Source of the DNA: Hydractinia symbiolongicarpus
Taxonomy: Eukaryota > Cnidaria > Hydrozoa > Anthoathecata > Hydractiniidae
Assembly (NCBI RefSeq): GCF_029227915.1
Contig: NC_079878.1
Span: 28,919,501-28,983,500 of the forward strand
DNA length: 64,000 nucleotides
Direction: 5' to 3'
Made by a program: the position numbers and the translations under genes. A model generated the notes under the pieces. It had not been told where the DNA came from. It ran no database searches and saw only the letters and a program-made list of their open reading frames with translations. Within the stretch, counting starts at the first letter, position 1, and the number at the start of each line of letters is the position of its first letter. Shown here piece after piece: positions 52,649 to 64,000 of the stretch.

Positions 52649-55276
52649 TACAAAGAAAGTACCCAAGGAGTAAACTCATTTCCCGAACGATTTTTTAAAT
52701 TATTTTTTCACCACTAAAACGCATGAGACTTGTAGTTTTCAGGAATGTTTTCATTTTTGATGAGACGCTTAATGAAAGAAGTTTAATTGCCGGCAAACGA
52801 AAACCCGCGATTTCCCGTGAATCCCGGGCTTGGCCCGTATAGTCGAATGTATACAAAGAAAGTACCTTGTGAGTAAACTCATTTCCCGAACGATTTTTTA
52901 AATTATTTTTTCACCACTAAAACGCATGAGACTTGTAGTTTTCAAAAATGTTTTCATTTTTGATGAGACGTTGAATGTAAGAAGTTTAATCGCCGGCAAA
53001 CAAAATCCCGCGATTTCCCGTAAATCCCGTGCTTGGCCCGTATAGTCGAATGTATACAAAGAAAGTACCCTGTGAGTAAACTCATTTCCCGAACAATTTT
53101 TTAAATTATTTTTTCACCACTAAAACACATGAGACTTGTAGTTTTCAAAAATGTTTTCATTTTTGATGAGACTCTGTATAAAAGAAGTTTAATCGCCGGC
53201 AAACGAAAACCCGCGAATTCCCGTAAATCCCGGGCTTGGCCCGTATAGTCGAATGTATACAAAGAAAGTACCCTGTGAGTAAACTCATTTCCCGAAAAAT
53301 TTTTAAATTATCTTTTCACCACTAAAACGCATGAGACTTGTAGTTTTCAAAAATGTTTTCATTTTTGATAAGACGCTGAATAAAAGATGTTTAATCGCCG
53401 GCAAACCAAAACCCGCGATTTCCCGTAAATACCGGACTCGGCCCGTATAGTCAAAAGTATACAAAGAAAGTACCCAGGGAGTAAACTCATTTCCCGAACG
53501 ATTTTTTGAATTATTTTTTCACCACTAAAACGCATGAGACTTGTAGTTTTCAGGAATGTTTTCATTTTTGATGAGACGCTTAATGAAAGAAGTTTAATTG
53601 CCGGCAAACGAAAACCCGCGATTTCCCGTAAATCCCAGGCTTGGCCCGTATAGTCGAATGTATACAAAGAAAGTATCTTGTGAGTAAACTCATTTTCCGA
53701 ACGATTTTTTAAATTATTTTTTCACCACTAAAACGCATAAGACTTGTAGTTTTCAAAAATGTTTTCATTTTTGATGAGACGCTTAATGAAAGAAGTTTAA
53801 TTGCCGGCAAACGAAAACCCGCGATTTCCCGTAAATCCCAGGCTTGGCCCGTATAGTCGAATGTATACAAAGAAAGTATCTTGTGAGTAAACTCATTTTC
53901 CGAACGATTTTTTAAATTATTTTTTCACCACTAAAACGCATAAGACTTGTAGTTTTCAAAAATGTTTTCATTTTTGATGAGACGTTGAATGTAAGAAGTT
54001 TAATCGCCGGCAAACAAAAACCCGCGATTTCCCGTAAATCCCGGGCTTGGCCCGTATAGTCGAATGTATACAAAGAAAGTACCTTGTGAGTAAACTCATT
54101 TCCCGAACGATTTTTTAAATTATTTTTTCACAACTAAAACGCATAAGACTTGTAGTTTTCAGAAATGTTTTCATTTTTGATGAGACTCTGAATAAAAGAA
54201 GTTTAATCGCCGGCAAACGAAAACCCGCGAATTCCCGTAAATCCCGGGCTTGGCCCGTATAGTCGAATGTATACGAAGAAAGTACCCTGTGAGGAAACTC
54301 ATTTCCCGAACGATTTTTTAAATTATCTTTTCACCACTAAAACGCATGAGACTTGTAGTTTTCAAAAATGTTTTCATTTTTGATGAGACGTTGAATGTAA
54401 GAAGTTTAATCGCCGGCAAACAAAAACCCGCGATTTCCCGTAAATCCCGGGCTTGGCCCGTATAGTCGAATGTATACAAAGAAAGTACCTTGTGAGTAAA
54501 CTCATTTCCCGAACGATTTTTTAAATTATTTTTTCACAACTAAAACGCATAAGACTTGTAGTTTTCAGAAATGTTTTCATTTTTGATGAGACTCTGAATA
54601 AAAGAAGTTTAATCGCCGGCAAACGAAAACCCGCGAATTCCCGGGCTTGGCCCGTATAGTCGAATGTATACGAAGAAAGTACCCTGTGAGTAAACTCATT
54701 TCCCGAACGATTTTTTAAATTATCTTTTCACCACTAAAACGCATGAGACTTGTAGTTTTCAAAAATGTTTTCATTTTTGATAAGACGCTGAATAAAAGAT
54801 GTTTAATCGCCGGCAAACCAAAACCCGCGATTTCCCGTAAATACCGGACTCGGCCCGTATAGTCAAAAGTATACAAAGAAAGTACCCAGGGAGTAAACTC
54901 ATTTCCCGAACGATTTTTTAAATTATTTTTTCACCACTAAAACGCATGAGACTTGTAGTTTTCAAAAATGTTTTCATTTTTGATGAGACTCTGTATAAAA
55001 GAAGTTTAATCGCCGGCAAACGAAAACCCGCGAATTCCCGTAATTCCCGGGCTTGGCCCGTATAGTCGAATGTATACAAAGAAAGTACCCTGTGAGTAAA
55101 CTCATTTCCCGAAAAATTTTTAAATTATCTTTTCACCACTAAAACGCATGAGACTTGTAGTTTTCAAAAATGTTTTCATTTTTGATAAGACGCTGAATAA
55201 AAGATGTTTAATCGCCGGCAAACGAAAACCCGCGATTTCCCGTAAATACCGGACTCGGCCCGTATAGTCAAAAGTA
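52649..55276 (+). repeat. Type 1 HOR variant, 13-mer (2628 bp)
   Basis: Order A B C D E, F/E hybrid, F, G, H/F hybrid (54272), second G (54475), H, I, J. The second G monomer is only 194 bp because of a 9-bp deletion. Two 202-bp monomers plus that deletion account for the total length exactly. Confidence 0.85.
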
Positions 55277-58200
55277 TACAAAGAAAGTACCCAAGGAGTA
55301 AACTCATTTCCCGAACGATTTTTTAAATTATTTTTTCACCACTAAAACGCATGAGACTTGTAGTTTTCAGGAATGTTTTCATTTTTGATGAGACGCTTAA
55401 TGAAAGAAGTTTAATTGCCGGCAAACGAAAACCCGCGATTTCCCGTGAATCCCGGGCTTGGCCCGTATAGTCGAATGTATACAAAGAAAGTACCTTGTGA
55501 GTAAACTCATTTCCCGAACGATTTTTTAAATTATTTTTTCACCACTAAAACGCATGAGACTTGTAGTTTTCAAAAATGTTTTCATTTTTGATGAGACGTT
55601 GAATGTAAGAAGTTTAATCGCCGGCAAACAAAATCCCGCGATTTCCCGTAAATCCCGTGCTTGGCCCGTATAGTCGAATGTATACAAAGAAAGTACCCTG
55701 TGAGTAAACTCATTTCCCGAACAATTTTTTAAATTATTTTTTCCCCACTAAAACACATGAGACTTGTAGTTTTCAAAAATGTTTTCATTTTTGATGAGAC
55801 TCTGTATAAAAGAAGTTTAATCGCCGGCAAACGAAAACCCGCGAATTCCCGTAAATCCCGGGCTTGGCCCGTATAGTCGAATGTATACAAAGAAAGTACC
55901 CTGTGAGTAAACTCATTTCCCGAAAAATTTTTAAATTATCTTTTCACCACTAAAACGCATGAGACTTGTAGTTTTCAAAAATGTTTTCATTTTTGATAAG
56001 ACGCTGAATAAAAGATGTTTAATCGCCGGCAAACCAAAACCCGCGATTTCCCGTAAATACCGGACTCGGCCCGTATAGTCAAAAGTATACAAAGAAAGTA
56101 CCCAGGGAGTAAACTCATTTCCCGAACGATTTTTTGAATTATTTTTTCACCACTAAAACGCATGAGACTTGTAGTTTTCAGGAATGTTTTCATTTTTGAT
56201 GAGACGCTTAATGAAAGAAGTTTAATTGCCGGCAAACGAAAACCCGCGATTTCCCGTAAATCCCAGGCTTGGCCCGTATAGTCGAATGTATACAAAGAAA
56301 GTATCTTGTGAGTAAACTCATTTTCCGAACGATTTTTTAAATTATTTTTTCACCACTAAAACGCATAAGACTTGTAGTTTTCAAAAATGTTTTCATTTTT
56401 GATGAGACGTTGAATGTAAGAAGTTTAATCGCCGGCAAACAAAAACCCGCGATTTCCCGTAAATCCCGGGCTTGGCCCGTATAACCGAATGTATACAAAG
56501 AAAGTACCTTGTGAGTAAACTCATTTCCCGAACGATTTTTTAAATTATTTTTTCACAACTAAAACGCATAAGACTTGTAGTTTTCAAAAATGTTTTCATT
56601 TTTGATGAGACTCTGAATAAAAGATGTTTAATCGCCGGCAAACCAAAACCCGCGATTTCCCGTAAATACCGGACTCGGCCCGTATAGTCAAAAGTATACA
56701 AAGAAAGTACCCAGGGAGTAAACTCATTTCCCGAACGATTTTTTAAATTATTTTTTCACCACTAAAACGCATGAGACTTGTAGTTTTCAAAAATGTTTTC
56801 ATTTTTGATGAGACGCTGAATAAAAGATGTTTAATCGCCGGCAAACCAAAACCCGCGATTTCCCGTAAATACCGGACTCGGCCCGTATAGTCAAAAGTAT
56901 ACAAAGAAAGTACCCAGGGAGTAAACTCATTTCCCGAACGATTTTTTAAATTATTTTTTTACCACTAAAACGCATGAGACTTGTAGTTTTCAAAAATGTT
57001 TTCATTTTTGATGAGACGCTGAATAAAAGATGTTTAATCGCCGGCAAACGAAAACCCGCGATTTCCCGTAAATCCCGGACTCGGCCCGTATAGTCAAAAG
57101 TATACAAAGAAAGTACCCAAGGAGTAAACTCATTTCCCGAACGATTTTTTAAATTATTTTTTCACCACTAAAACGCATGAGACTTGTAGTTTTCAGGAAT
57201 GTTTTCATTTTTGATGAGACGCTTAATGAAAGAAGTTTAATTGCCGGCAAACGAAAACCCGCGAATTCCCGTAAATCCCAGGCTTGGCCCGTATAGTCGA
57301 ATGTATACAAAGAAAGTACCTTGTGAGTAAACTCATTTCCCGAACGATTTTTTAAATTATTTTTTCACCACTAAAACACATGAGACTTGTAGTTTTCAAA
57401 AATGTTTTCATTTTTGATGAGACTCTGTATAAAAGAAGTTTAATCGCCGGCAAACGAAAACCCGCGAATTCCCGTAAATCCCGGGCTTGGCCCGTATAGT
57501 CGAATGTATACAAAGAAAGTACCCTGTGAGTAAACTCATTTCCCGAAAAATTTTTAAATTATCTTTTCACCACTAAAACGCATGAGACTTGTAGTTTTCA
57601 AAAATGTTTTCATTTTTGATAAGACGCTGAATAAAAGATGTTTAATCGCCGGCAAACCAAAACCCGCGATTTCCCGTAAATACCGGACTCGGCCCGTATA
57701 GTCAAAAGTATACAAAGAAAGTACCCAGGGAGTAAACTCATTTCCCGAACGATTTTTTGAATTATTTTTTCACCACTAAAACGCATCAGACTTGTAGTTT
57801 TCAGGAATGTTTTCATTTTTGATGAGACGCTTAATGAAAGAAGTTTAATTGCCGGCAAACGAAAACCCGCGATTTCCCGTAAATCCCGGGCTTGGCCCGT
57901 ATAGTCGAATGTATACAAAGAAAGTACCTTGTGAGTAAACTCATTTCCCGAACGATTTTTTAAATTATTTTTTCACCACTAAAACGCATGAGACTTGTAG
58001 TTTTCAAAAATGTTTTCATTTTTGATGAGACTCTGAATAAAAGAAGTTTAATCGCCGGCAAACGAAAACCCGCGATTTCCCGTAAATCCCGGACTCGGCC
58101 CGTATAGTCAAAAGTATACAAAGAAAGTACCCAAGGAGTAAACTCATTTCCCGAACGATTTTTTAAATTATTTTTTCACCACTAAAACGCATGAGACTTG

Positions 58201-60348
58201 TAGTTTTCAGGAATGTTTTCATTTTTGATGAGACGCTTAATGAAAGAAGTTTAATTGCCGGCAAACGAAAACCCGCGAATTCCCGTAAATCCCAGGCTTG
58301 GCCCGTATAGTCGAATGTATACAAAGAAAGTACCTTGTGAGTAAACTCATTTCCCGAACGATTTTTTAAATTATTTTTTCACCACTAAAACGCATGAGAC
58401 TTGTAGTTTTCAAAAATGTTTTCATTTTTGATGAGACGTTGAATGTAAGAAGTTTAATCGCCGGCAAACAAAATCCCGCGATTTCCCGTAAATCCCGTGC
58501 TTGGCCCGTATAGTCGAATGTATACAAAGAAAGTACCCTGTGAGTAAACTCATTTCCCGAACAATTTTTTAAATTATTTTTTCACCACTAAAACACATGA
58601 GACTTGTAGTTTTCAAAAATGTTTTCATTTTTGATGAGACTCTGTATAAAAGAAGTTTAATCGCCGGCAAACGAAAACCCGCGAATTCCCGTAAATCCCG
58701 GGCTTGGCCCGTATAGTCGAATGTATACAAAGAAAGTACCCTGTGAGTAAACTCATTTCCCGAAAAATTTTTAAATTATCTTTTCACCACTAAAACGCAT
58801 GAGACTTGTAGTTTTCAAAAATGTTTTCATTTTTGATAAGACGCTGAATAAAAGATGTTTAATCGCCGGCAAACCAAAACCCGCGATTTCCCGTAAATAC
58901 CGGACTCGGCCCGTATAGTCAAAAGTATACAAAGAAAGTACCCAGGGAGTAAACTCATTTCCCGAACGATTTTTTGAATTATTTTTTCACCACTAAAACG
59001 CATCAGACTTGTAGTTTTCAGGAATGTTTTCATTTTTGATGAGACGCTTAATGAAAGAAGTTTAATTGCCGGCAAACGAAAACCCGCGATTTCCCGTAAA
59101 TCCCGGGCTTGGCCCGTATAGTCGAATGTATACAAAGAAAGTACCTTGTGAGTAAACTCATTTCCCGAACGATTTTTTAAATTATTTTTTCACCACTAAA
59201 ACGCATGAGACTTGTAGTTTTCAAAAATGTTTTCATTTTTGATGAGACTCTGAATAAAAGAAGTTTAATCGCAGGCAAACGAAAACCCGCGAATTCCCGT
59301 AAATCCCGGGCTTGGCCCGTATAGTCGAATGTATACAAAGAAAGTACCCTGTGAGTAAACTCATTTCCCGAACGATTTTTTAAATTATCTTTTCACCACT
59401 AAAACGCATGAGACTTGTAGTTTTCAAAAATGTTTTCATTTTTGATAAGACGCTGAATAAAAAATGTTTAATCGCCGGCAAAACAAAACCCGCGATTTCC
59501 CGTAAATCCCGTGCTTGGCCCGTATAGTCGAGTACATACAAAGAAAGTACCCTGTGAGTAAACTCATTTCCAGAACGATTTTTTAAATTATCTTTTCACC
59601 ACTAAAACGCATGAGACTTGTAGTTTTCAAAAATGTTTTCATTTTTGATGAGACTCTGAATAAAAGAAGTTTAATCGCCGGCAAACGAAAACCCGCGAAT
59701 TCCCGTAAATCCCGGGCTTGGCCCGTATAGTCGAATGTATACAAAGAAAGTACCCTGTGAGTAAACTCATTTCCCGAACGATTTTTTAAATTATCTTTTC
59801 ACCACTAAAACGCATGAGACTTGTAGTTTTCAAAAATGTTTTCATTTTTGATAAGACGCTGAATAAAAGATGTTTAATCGCCGGCAAACCAAAACCCGCG
59901 ATTTCCCGTAAATACCGGACTCAGCCCGTATAGTCAAAAGTATACAAAGAAAGTACCCAGGGAGTAAACTCATTTCCCGAACGATTTTTTAAAATATTTT
60001 TTCACCACTAAAACGCATGAGACTTGTAGTTTTCAAAAATGTTTTCATTTTTGATGAGACGCTGAATAAAAGATGTTTAATCGCCGGCAAACCAAAACCC
60101 GCGATTTCCCGTAAATACCGGACTCGGCCCGTATAGTCAAAAGTATACAAAGAAAGTACCCAGGGAGTAAACTCATTTCCCGAACGATTTTTTAAATTAT
60201 TTTTTTACCACTAAAACGCATGAGACTTGTAGTTTTCAAAAATGTTTTCATTTTTGATGAGACGCTGAATAAAAGATGTTTAATCGCCGGCAAACGAAAA
60301 CCCGCGATTTCCCGTAAATCCCGGACTCGGCCCGTATAGTCAAAAGTA
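55277..60348 (+). repeat. Compound HOR region, 25 monomers (5072 bp)
   Basis: Order A B C D E F, G/N hybrid (56494), O P A', B/C hybrid (57306), D E', K/P hybrid (57914), then a complete type 2 unit A' B C D E' K L M N O P (58117-60348, 2232 bp). This is a mosaic of type 1 and type 2 with three exchange points. Three D monomers of 202 bp account for the length. Confidence 0.82.
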
Positions 60349-62376
60349 TACAAAGAAAGTACCCAAGGAGTAAACTCATTTCCCGAACGATTTTTTAAAT
60401 TATTTTTTCACCACTAAAACGCATGAGACTTGTAGTTTTCAGGAATGTTTTCATTTTTGATGAGACGCTTAATGAAAGAAGTTTAATTGCCGGCAAACGA
60501 AAACCCGCGATTTCCCGTGAATCCCGGGCTTGGCCCGTATAGTCGAATGTATACAAAGAAAGTACCTTGTGAGTAAACTCATTTCCCGAACGATTTTTTA
60601 AATTATTTTTTCACCACTAAAACGCATGAGACTTGTAGTTTTCAAAAATGTTTTCATTTTTGATGAGACGTTGAATGTAAGAAGTTTAATCGCCGGCAAA
60701 CAAAATCCCGCGATTTCCCGTAAATCCCGTGCTTGGCCCGTATAGTCGAATGTATACAAAGAAAGTACCCTGTGAGTAAACTCATTTCCCGAACAATTTT
60801 TTAAATTATTTTTTCACCACTAAAACACATGAGACTTGTAGTTTTCAAAAATGTTTTCATTTTTGATGAGACTCTGTATAAAAGAAGTTTAATCGCCGGC
60901 AAACGAAAACCCGCGAATTCCCGTAAATCCCGGGCTTGGCCCGTATAGTCGAATGTATACAAAGAAAGTACCCTGTGAGTAAACTCATTTCCCGAAAAAT
61001 TTTTAAATTATCTTTTCACCACTAAAACGCATGAGACTTGTAGTTTTCAAAAATGTTTTCATTTTTGATAAGACGCTGAATAAAAGATGTTTAATCGCCG
61101 GCAAACCAAAACCCGCGATTTCCCGTAAATACCGGACTCGGCCCGTATAGTCAAAAGTATACAAAGAAAGTACCCAGGGAGTAAACTCATTTCCCGAACG
61201 ATTTTTTGAATTATTTTTTCACCACTAAAACGCATGAGACTTGTAGTTTTCAGGAATGTTTTCATTTTTGATGAGACGCTTAATGAAAGAAGTTTAATTG
61301 CCGGCAAACGAAAACCCGCGATTTCCCGTAAATCCCAGGCTTGGCCCGTATAGTCGAATGTATACAAAGAAAGTATCTTGTGAGTAAACTCATTTTCCGA
61401 ACGATTTTTTAAATTATTTTTTCACCACTAAAACGCATAAGACTTGTAGTTTTCAAAAATGTTTTCATTTTTGATGAGACGTTGAATGTAAGAAGTTTAA
61501 TCGCCGGCAAACAAAAACCCGCGATTTCCCGTAAATCCCGGGCTTGGCCCGTATAAACGAATGTATACAAAGAAAGTACCTTGTGAGTAAACTCATTTCC
61601 CGAACGATTTTTTAAATTATTTTTTCACAACTAAAACGCATAAGACTTGTAGTTTTCAGAAATGTTTTCATTTTTGATGAGACTCTGAATAAAAGAAGTT
61701 TAATCGCCGGCAAACGAAAACCCGCGAATTCCCGTATATCCCGGGCTTGGCCCGTATAGTCGAATGTATACGAAGAAAGTACCCTGTGAGTAAACTCATT
61801 TCCCGAACGATTTTTTAAATTATCTTTTCACCACTAAAACGCATGAGACTTGTAGTTTTCAAAAATGTTTTCATTTTTGATAAGACGCTGAATAAAAGAT
61901 GTTTAATCGCCGGCAAACCAAAACCCGCGATTTCCCGTAAATACCGGACTCGGCCCGTATAGTCAAAAGTATACAAAGAAAGTACCCAGGGAGTAAACTC
62001 ATTTCCCGAACGATTTTTTAAATTATTTTTTCACCACTAAAACGCATGAGACTTGTAGTTTTCAAAAATGTTTTCATTTTTGATGAGACTCTGTATAAAA
62101 GAAGTTTAATCGCCGGCAAACGAAAACCCGCGAATTCCCGTAATTCCCGGGCTTGGCCCGTATAGTCGAATGTATACAAAGAAAGTACCCTGTGAGTAAA
62201 CTCATTTCCCGAAAAATTTTTAAATTATCTTTTCACCACTAAAACGCATGAGACTTGTAGTTTTCAAAAATGTTTTCATTTTTGATAAGACGCTGAATAA
62301 AAGATGTTTAATCGCCGGCAAACGAAAACCCGCGATTTCCCGTAAATACCGGACTCGGCCCGTATAGTCAAAAGTA
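60349..62376 (+). repeat. Type 1 HOR unit (10-mer, 2028 bp)
   Basis: Complete A-J unit. Private changes include GTATAAACG near 61552, and CCGTATATCCC in G. Confidence 0.88.
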
Positions 62377-64000
62377 TACAAAGAAAGTACCCAAGGAGTA
62401 AACTCATTTCCCGAACGATTTTTTAAATTATTTTTTCACCACTAAAACGCATGAGACTTGTAGTTTTCAGGAATGTTTTCATTTTTGATGAGACGCTTAA
62501 TGAAAGAAGTTTAATTGCCGGCAAACGAAAACCCGCGATTTCCCGTGAATCCCGGGCTTGGCCCGTATAGTCGAATGTATACAAAGAAAGTACCTTGTGA
62601 GTAAACTCATTTCCCGAACGATTTTTTAAATTATTTTTTCACCACTAAAACGCATGAGACTTGTAGTTTTCAAAAATGTTTTCATTTTTGATGAGACGTT
62701 GAATGTAAGAAGTTTAATCGCCGGCAAACAAAATCCCGCGATTTCCCGTAAATCCCGTGCTTGGCCCGTATAGTCGAATGTATACAAAGAAAGTACCCTG
62801 TGAGTAAACTCATTTCCCGAACAATTTTTTAAATTATTTTTTCACCACTAAAACACATGAGACTTTGTAGTTTTCAAAAATGTTTTCATTTTTGATGAGA
62901 CTCTGTATAAAAGAAGTTTAATCGCCGGCAAACGAAAACCCGCGAATTCCCGTAAATCCCGGGCTTGGCCCGTATAGTCGAATGTATACAAAGAAAGTAC
63001 CCTGTGAGTAAACTCATTTCCCGAAAAATTTTTAAATTATCTTTTCACCACTAAAACGCATGAGACTTGTAGTTTTCAAAAATGTTTTCATTTTTGATAA
63101 GACGCTGAATAAAAGATGTTTAATCGCCGGCAAACCAAAACCCGCGATTTCCCGTAAATACCGGACTCGGCCCGTATAGTCAAAAGTATACAAAGAAAGT
63201 ACCCAGGGAGTAAACTCATTTCCCGAACGATTTTTTGAATTATTTTTTCACCACTAAAACGCATGAGACTTGTAGTTTTCAGGAATGTTTTCATTTTTGA
63301 TGAGACGCTTAATGAAAGAAGTTTAATTGCCGGCAAACGAAAACCCGCGATTTCCCGTAAATCCCAGGCTTGGCCCGTATAGTCGAATGTATACAAAGAA
63401 AGTATCTTGTGAGTAAACTCATTTTCCGAACGATTTTTTAAATTATTTTTTCACCACTAAAACGCATAAGACTTGTAGTTTTCAAAAATGTTTTCATTTT
63501 TGATGAGACGTTGAATGTAAGAAGTTTAATCGCCGGCAAACAAAAACCCGCGATTTCCCGTAAATCCCGGGCTTGGCCCGTATAGTCGAATGTATACAAA
63601 GAAAGTACCTTGTGAGTAAACTCATTTCCCGAACGATTTTTTAAATTATTTTTTCACAACTAAAACGCATAAGACTTGTAGTTTTCAAAAATGTTTTCAT
63701 TTTTGATGAGACTCTGAATAAAAGAAGTTTAATCGCCGGCAAACGAAAACCCGCGAATTCCCGTAAATCCCGGGCTTGGCCCGTATAGTCGAATGTATAC
63801 GAAGAAAGTACCCTGTGAGTAAACTCATTTCCCGAACGATTTTTTAAATTATCTTTTCACCACTAAAACGCATGAGACTTGTAGTTTTCAAAAATGTTTT
63901 CATTTTTGATAAGACGCTGAATAAAAGATGTTTAATCGCCGGCAAACCAAAACCCGCGATTTCCCGTAAATACCGGACTCGGCCCGTATAGTCAAAAGTA
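62377..64000 (+). repeat. Type 1 HOR unit, cut by window end (A-H)
   Basis: Eight monomers A to H, ending on a monomer boundary. The C monomer has an extra T (GACTTTGTAG near 62862), which makes it 204 bp. Confidence 0.87.

Larger units (their letters stand above)
36626..64000. repeat. 203-bp satellite array, right block
   Basis: The satellite resumes in phase after the second LINE fragment and fills the window to its last base, which falls exactly on a monomer end (TCAAAAGTA). From about 39 kb the monomers fall into a small set of near-identical recurring types arranged in a fixed order, so this block is far more homogenised than the left block. No gene or foreign insertion was seen. Confidence 0.98.

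Noticed and set aside
30243-63396. Recurrent minus-strand open frames of 61-114 codons inside the satellite, many with near-identical translations.
   Set aside because: They recur because the DNA recurs. The monomer length (203) is not a multiple of three, so frames shift at every monomer and end after about one and a half monomers. No domain, signal or codon pattern is recognisable, and small indels change them freely.
1-64000. CRISPR array with 203-bp period.
   Set aside because: There is no alternation of short identical repeats and unique spacers; the whole 203-bp unit is repeated and varies gradually.
1-64000. Ribosomal DNA spacer subrepeats.
   Set aside because: No rRNA-like sequence or promoter-like unique spacer occurs anywhere in 64 kb.
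1-64000. A new defence or metabolic gene system in the window.
   Set aside because: No open frame beyond repeat-derived or LINE-derived fragments exists on either strand.

Overview
This window is eukaryotic satellite DNA, with no intact gene. About 63.3 kb of the 64 kb is one head-to-tail satellite family with a 203-bp monomer, roughly 312 copies, all in the same orientation. The only other sequence is two apparently identical 362-bp insertions (28598-28959 and 36264-36625). Each looks like the 3' end of a 5'-truncated LINE (non-LTR) retrotransposon lying on the minus strand. The satellite, the LINE fragment and the absence of any gene point to a metazoan centromeric, pericentromeric or other heterochromatic array. 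The monomer is CpG-rich (13 CpG counted in one 203-bp reference monomer that is 38% G+C, against about 7 expected), which argues against a heavily CpG-methylated vertebrate-type locus. The species cannot be named from the sequence.

Layout. Monomer phase here starts at the bases TACAAAG. From 1 to about 28.0 kb the array is a patchwork of short higher-order repeats (HORs): a 3.25-kb-spaced duplication at the left edge, 3-mer blocks (609 bp) near 1.8-3.2, 5.1-6.9 and 15.8-17.0 kb, 7-mers (1419 bp) at 10.1-13 kb, 8-mers (1624 bp) from 17.6 kb, 5-mers near 22-24 kb and 6-mers (1215 bp) at 24.1-26.6 kb. From 27989 a large unit of 7666 bp carrying the LINE fragment is followed directly by a second, edited copy of 8477 bp (35655-44131). 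From 42.1 kb to the end the array is built from two related HORs. Type 1 has ten monomers (called A-J here, 2028 bp). Type 2 has eleven (A' B C D E' K L M N O P, 2232 bp). Their 9-, 11-, 12-, 13- and 25-monomer derivatives contain hybrid monomers.

How it works together. Nothing here supports a protein-coding system. What can be read is the record of array evolution: unequal exchange producing HORs, hybrid monomers marking exchange points, one LINE insertion later copied with its surroundings, and three short inverted repeats plus a roughly 10-bp-phased CCCG box recurring in the monomers. Short minus-strand open frames recur because the satellite recurs; they are not genes.
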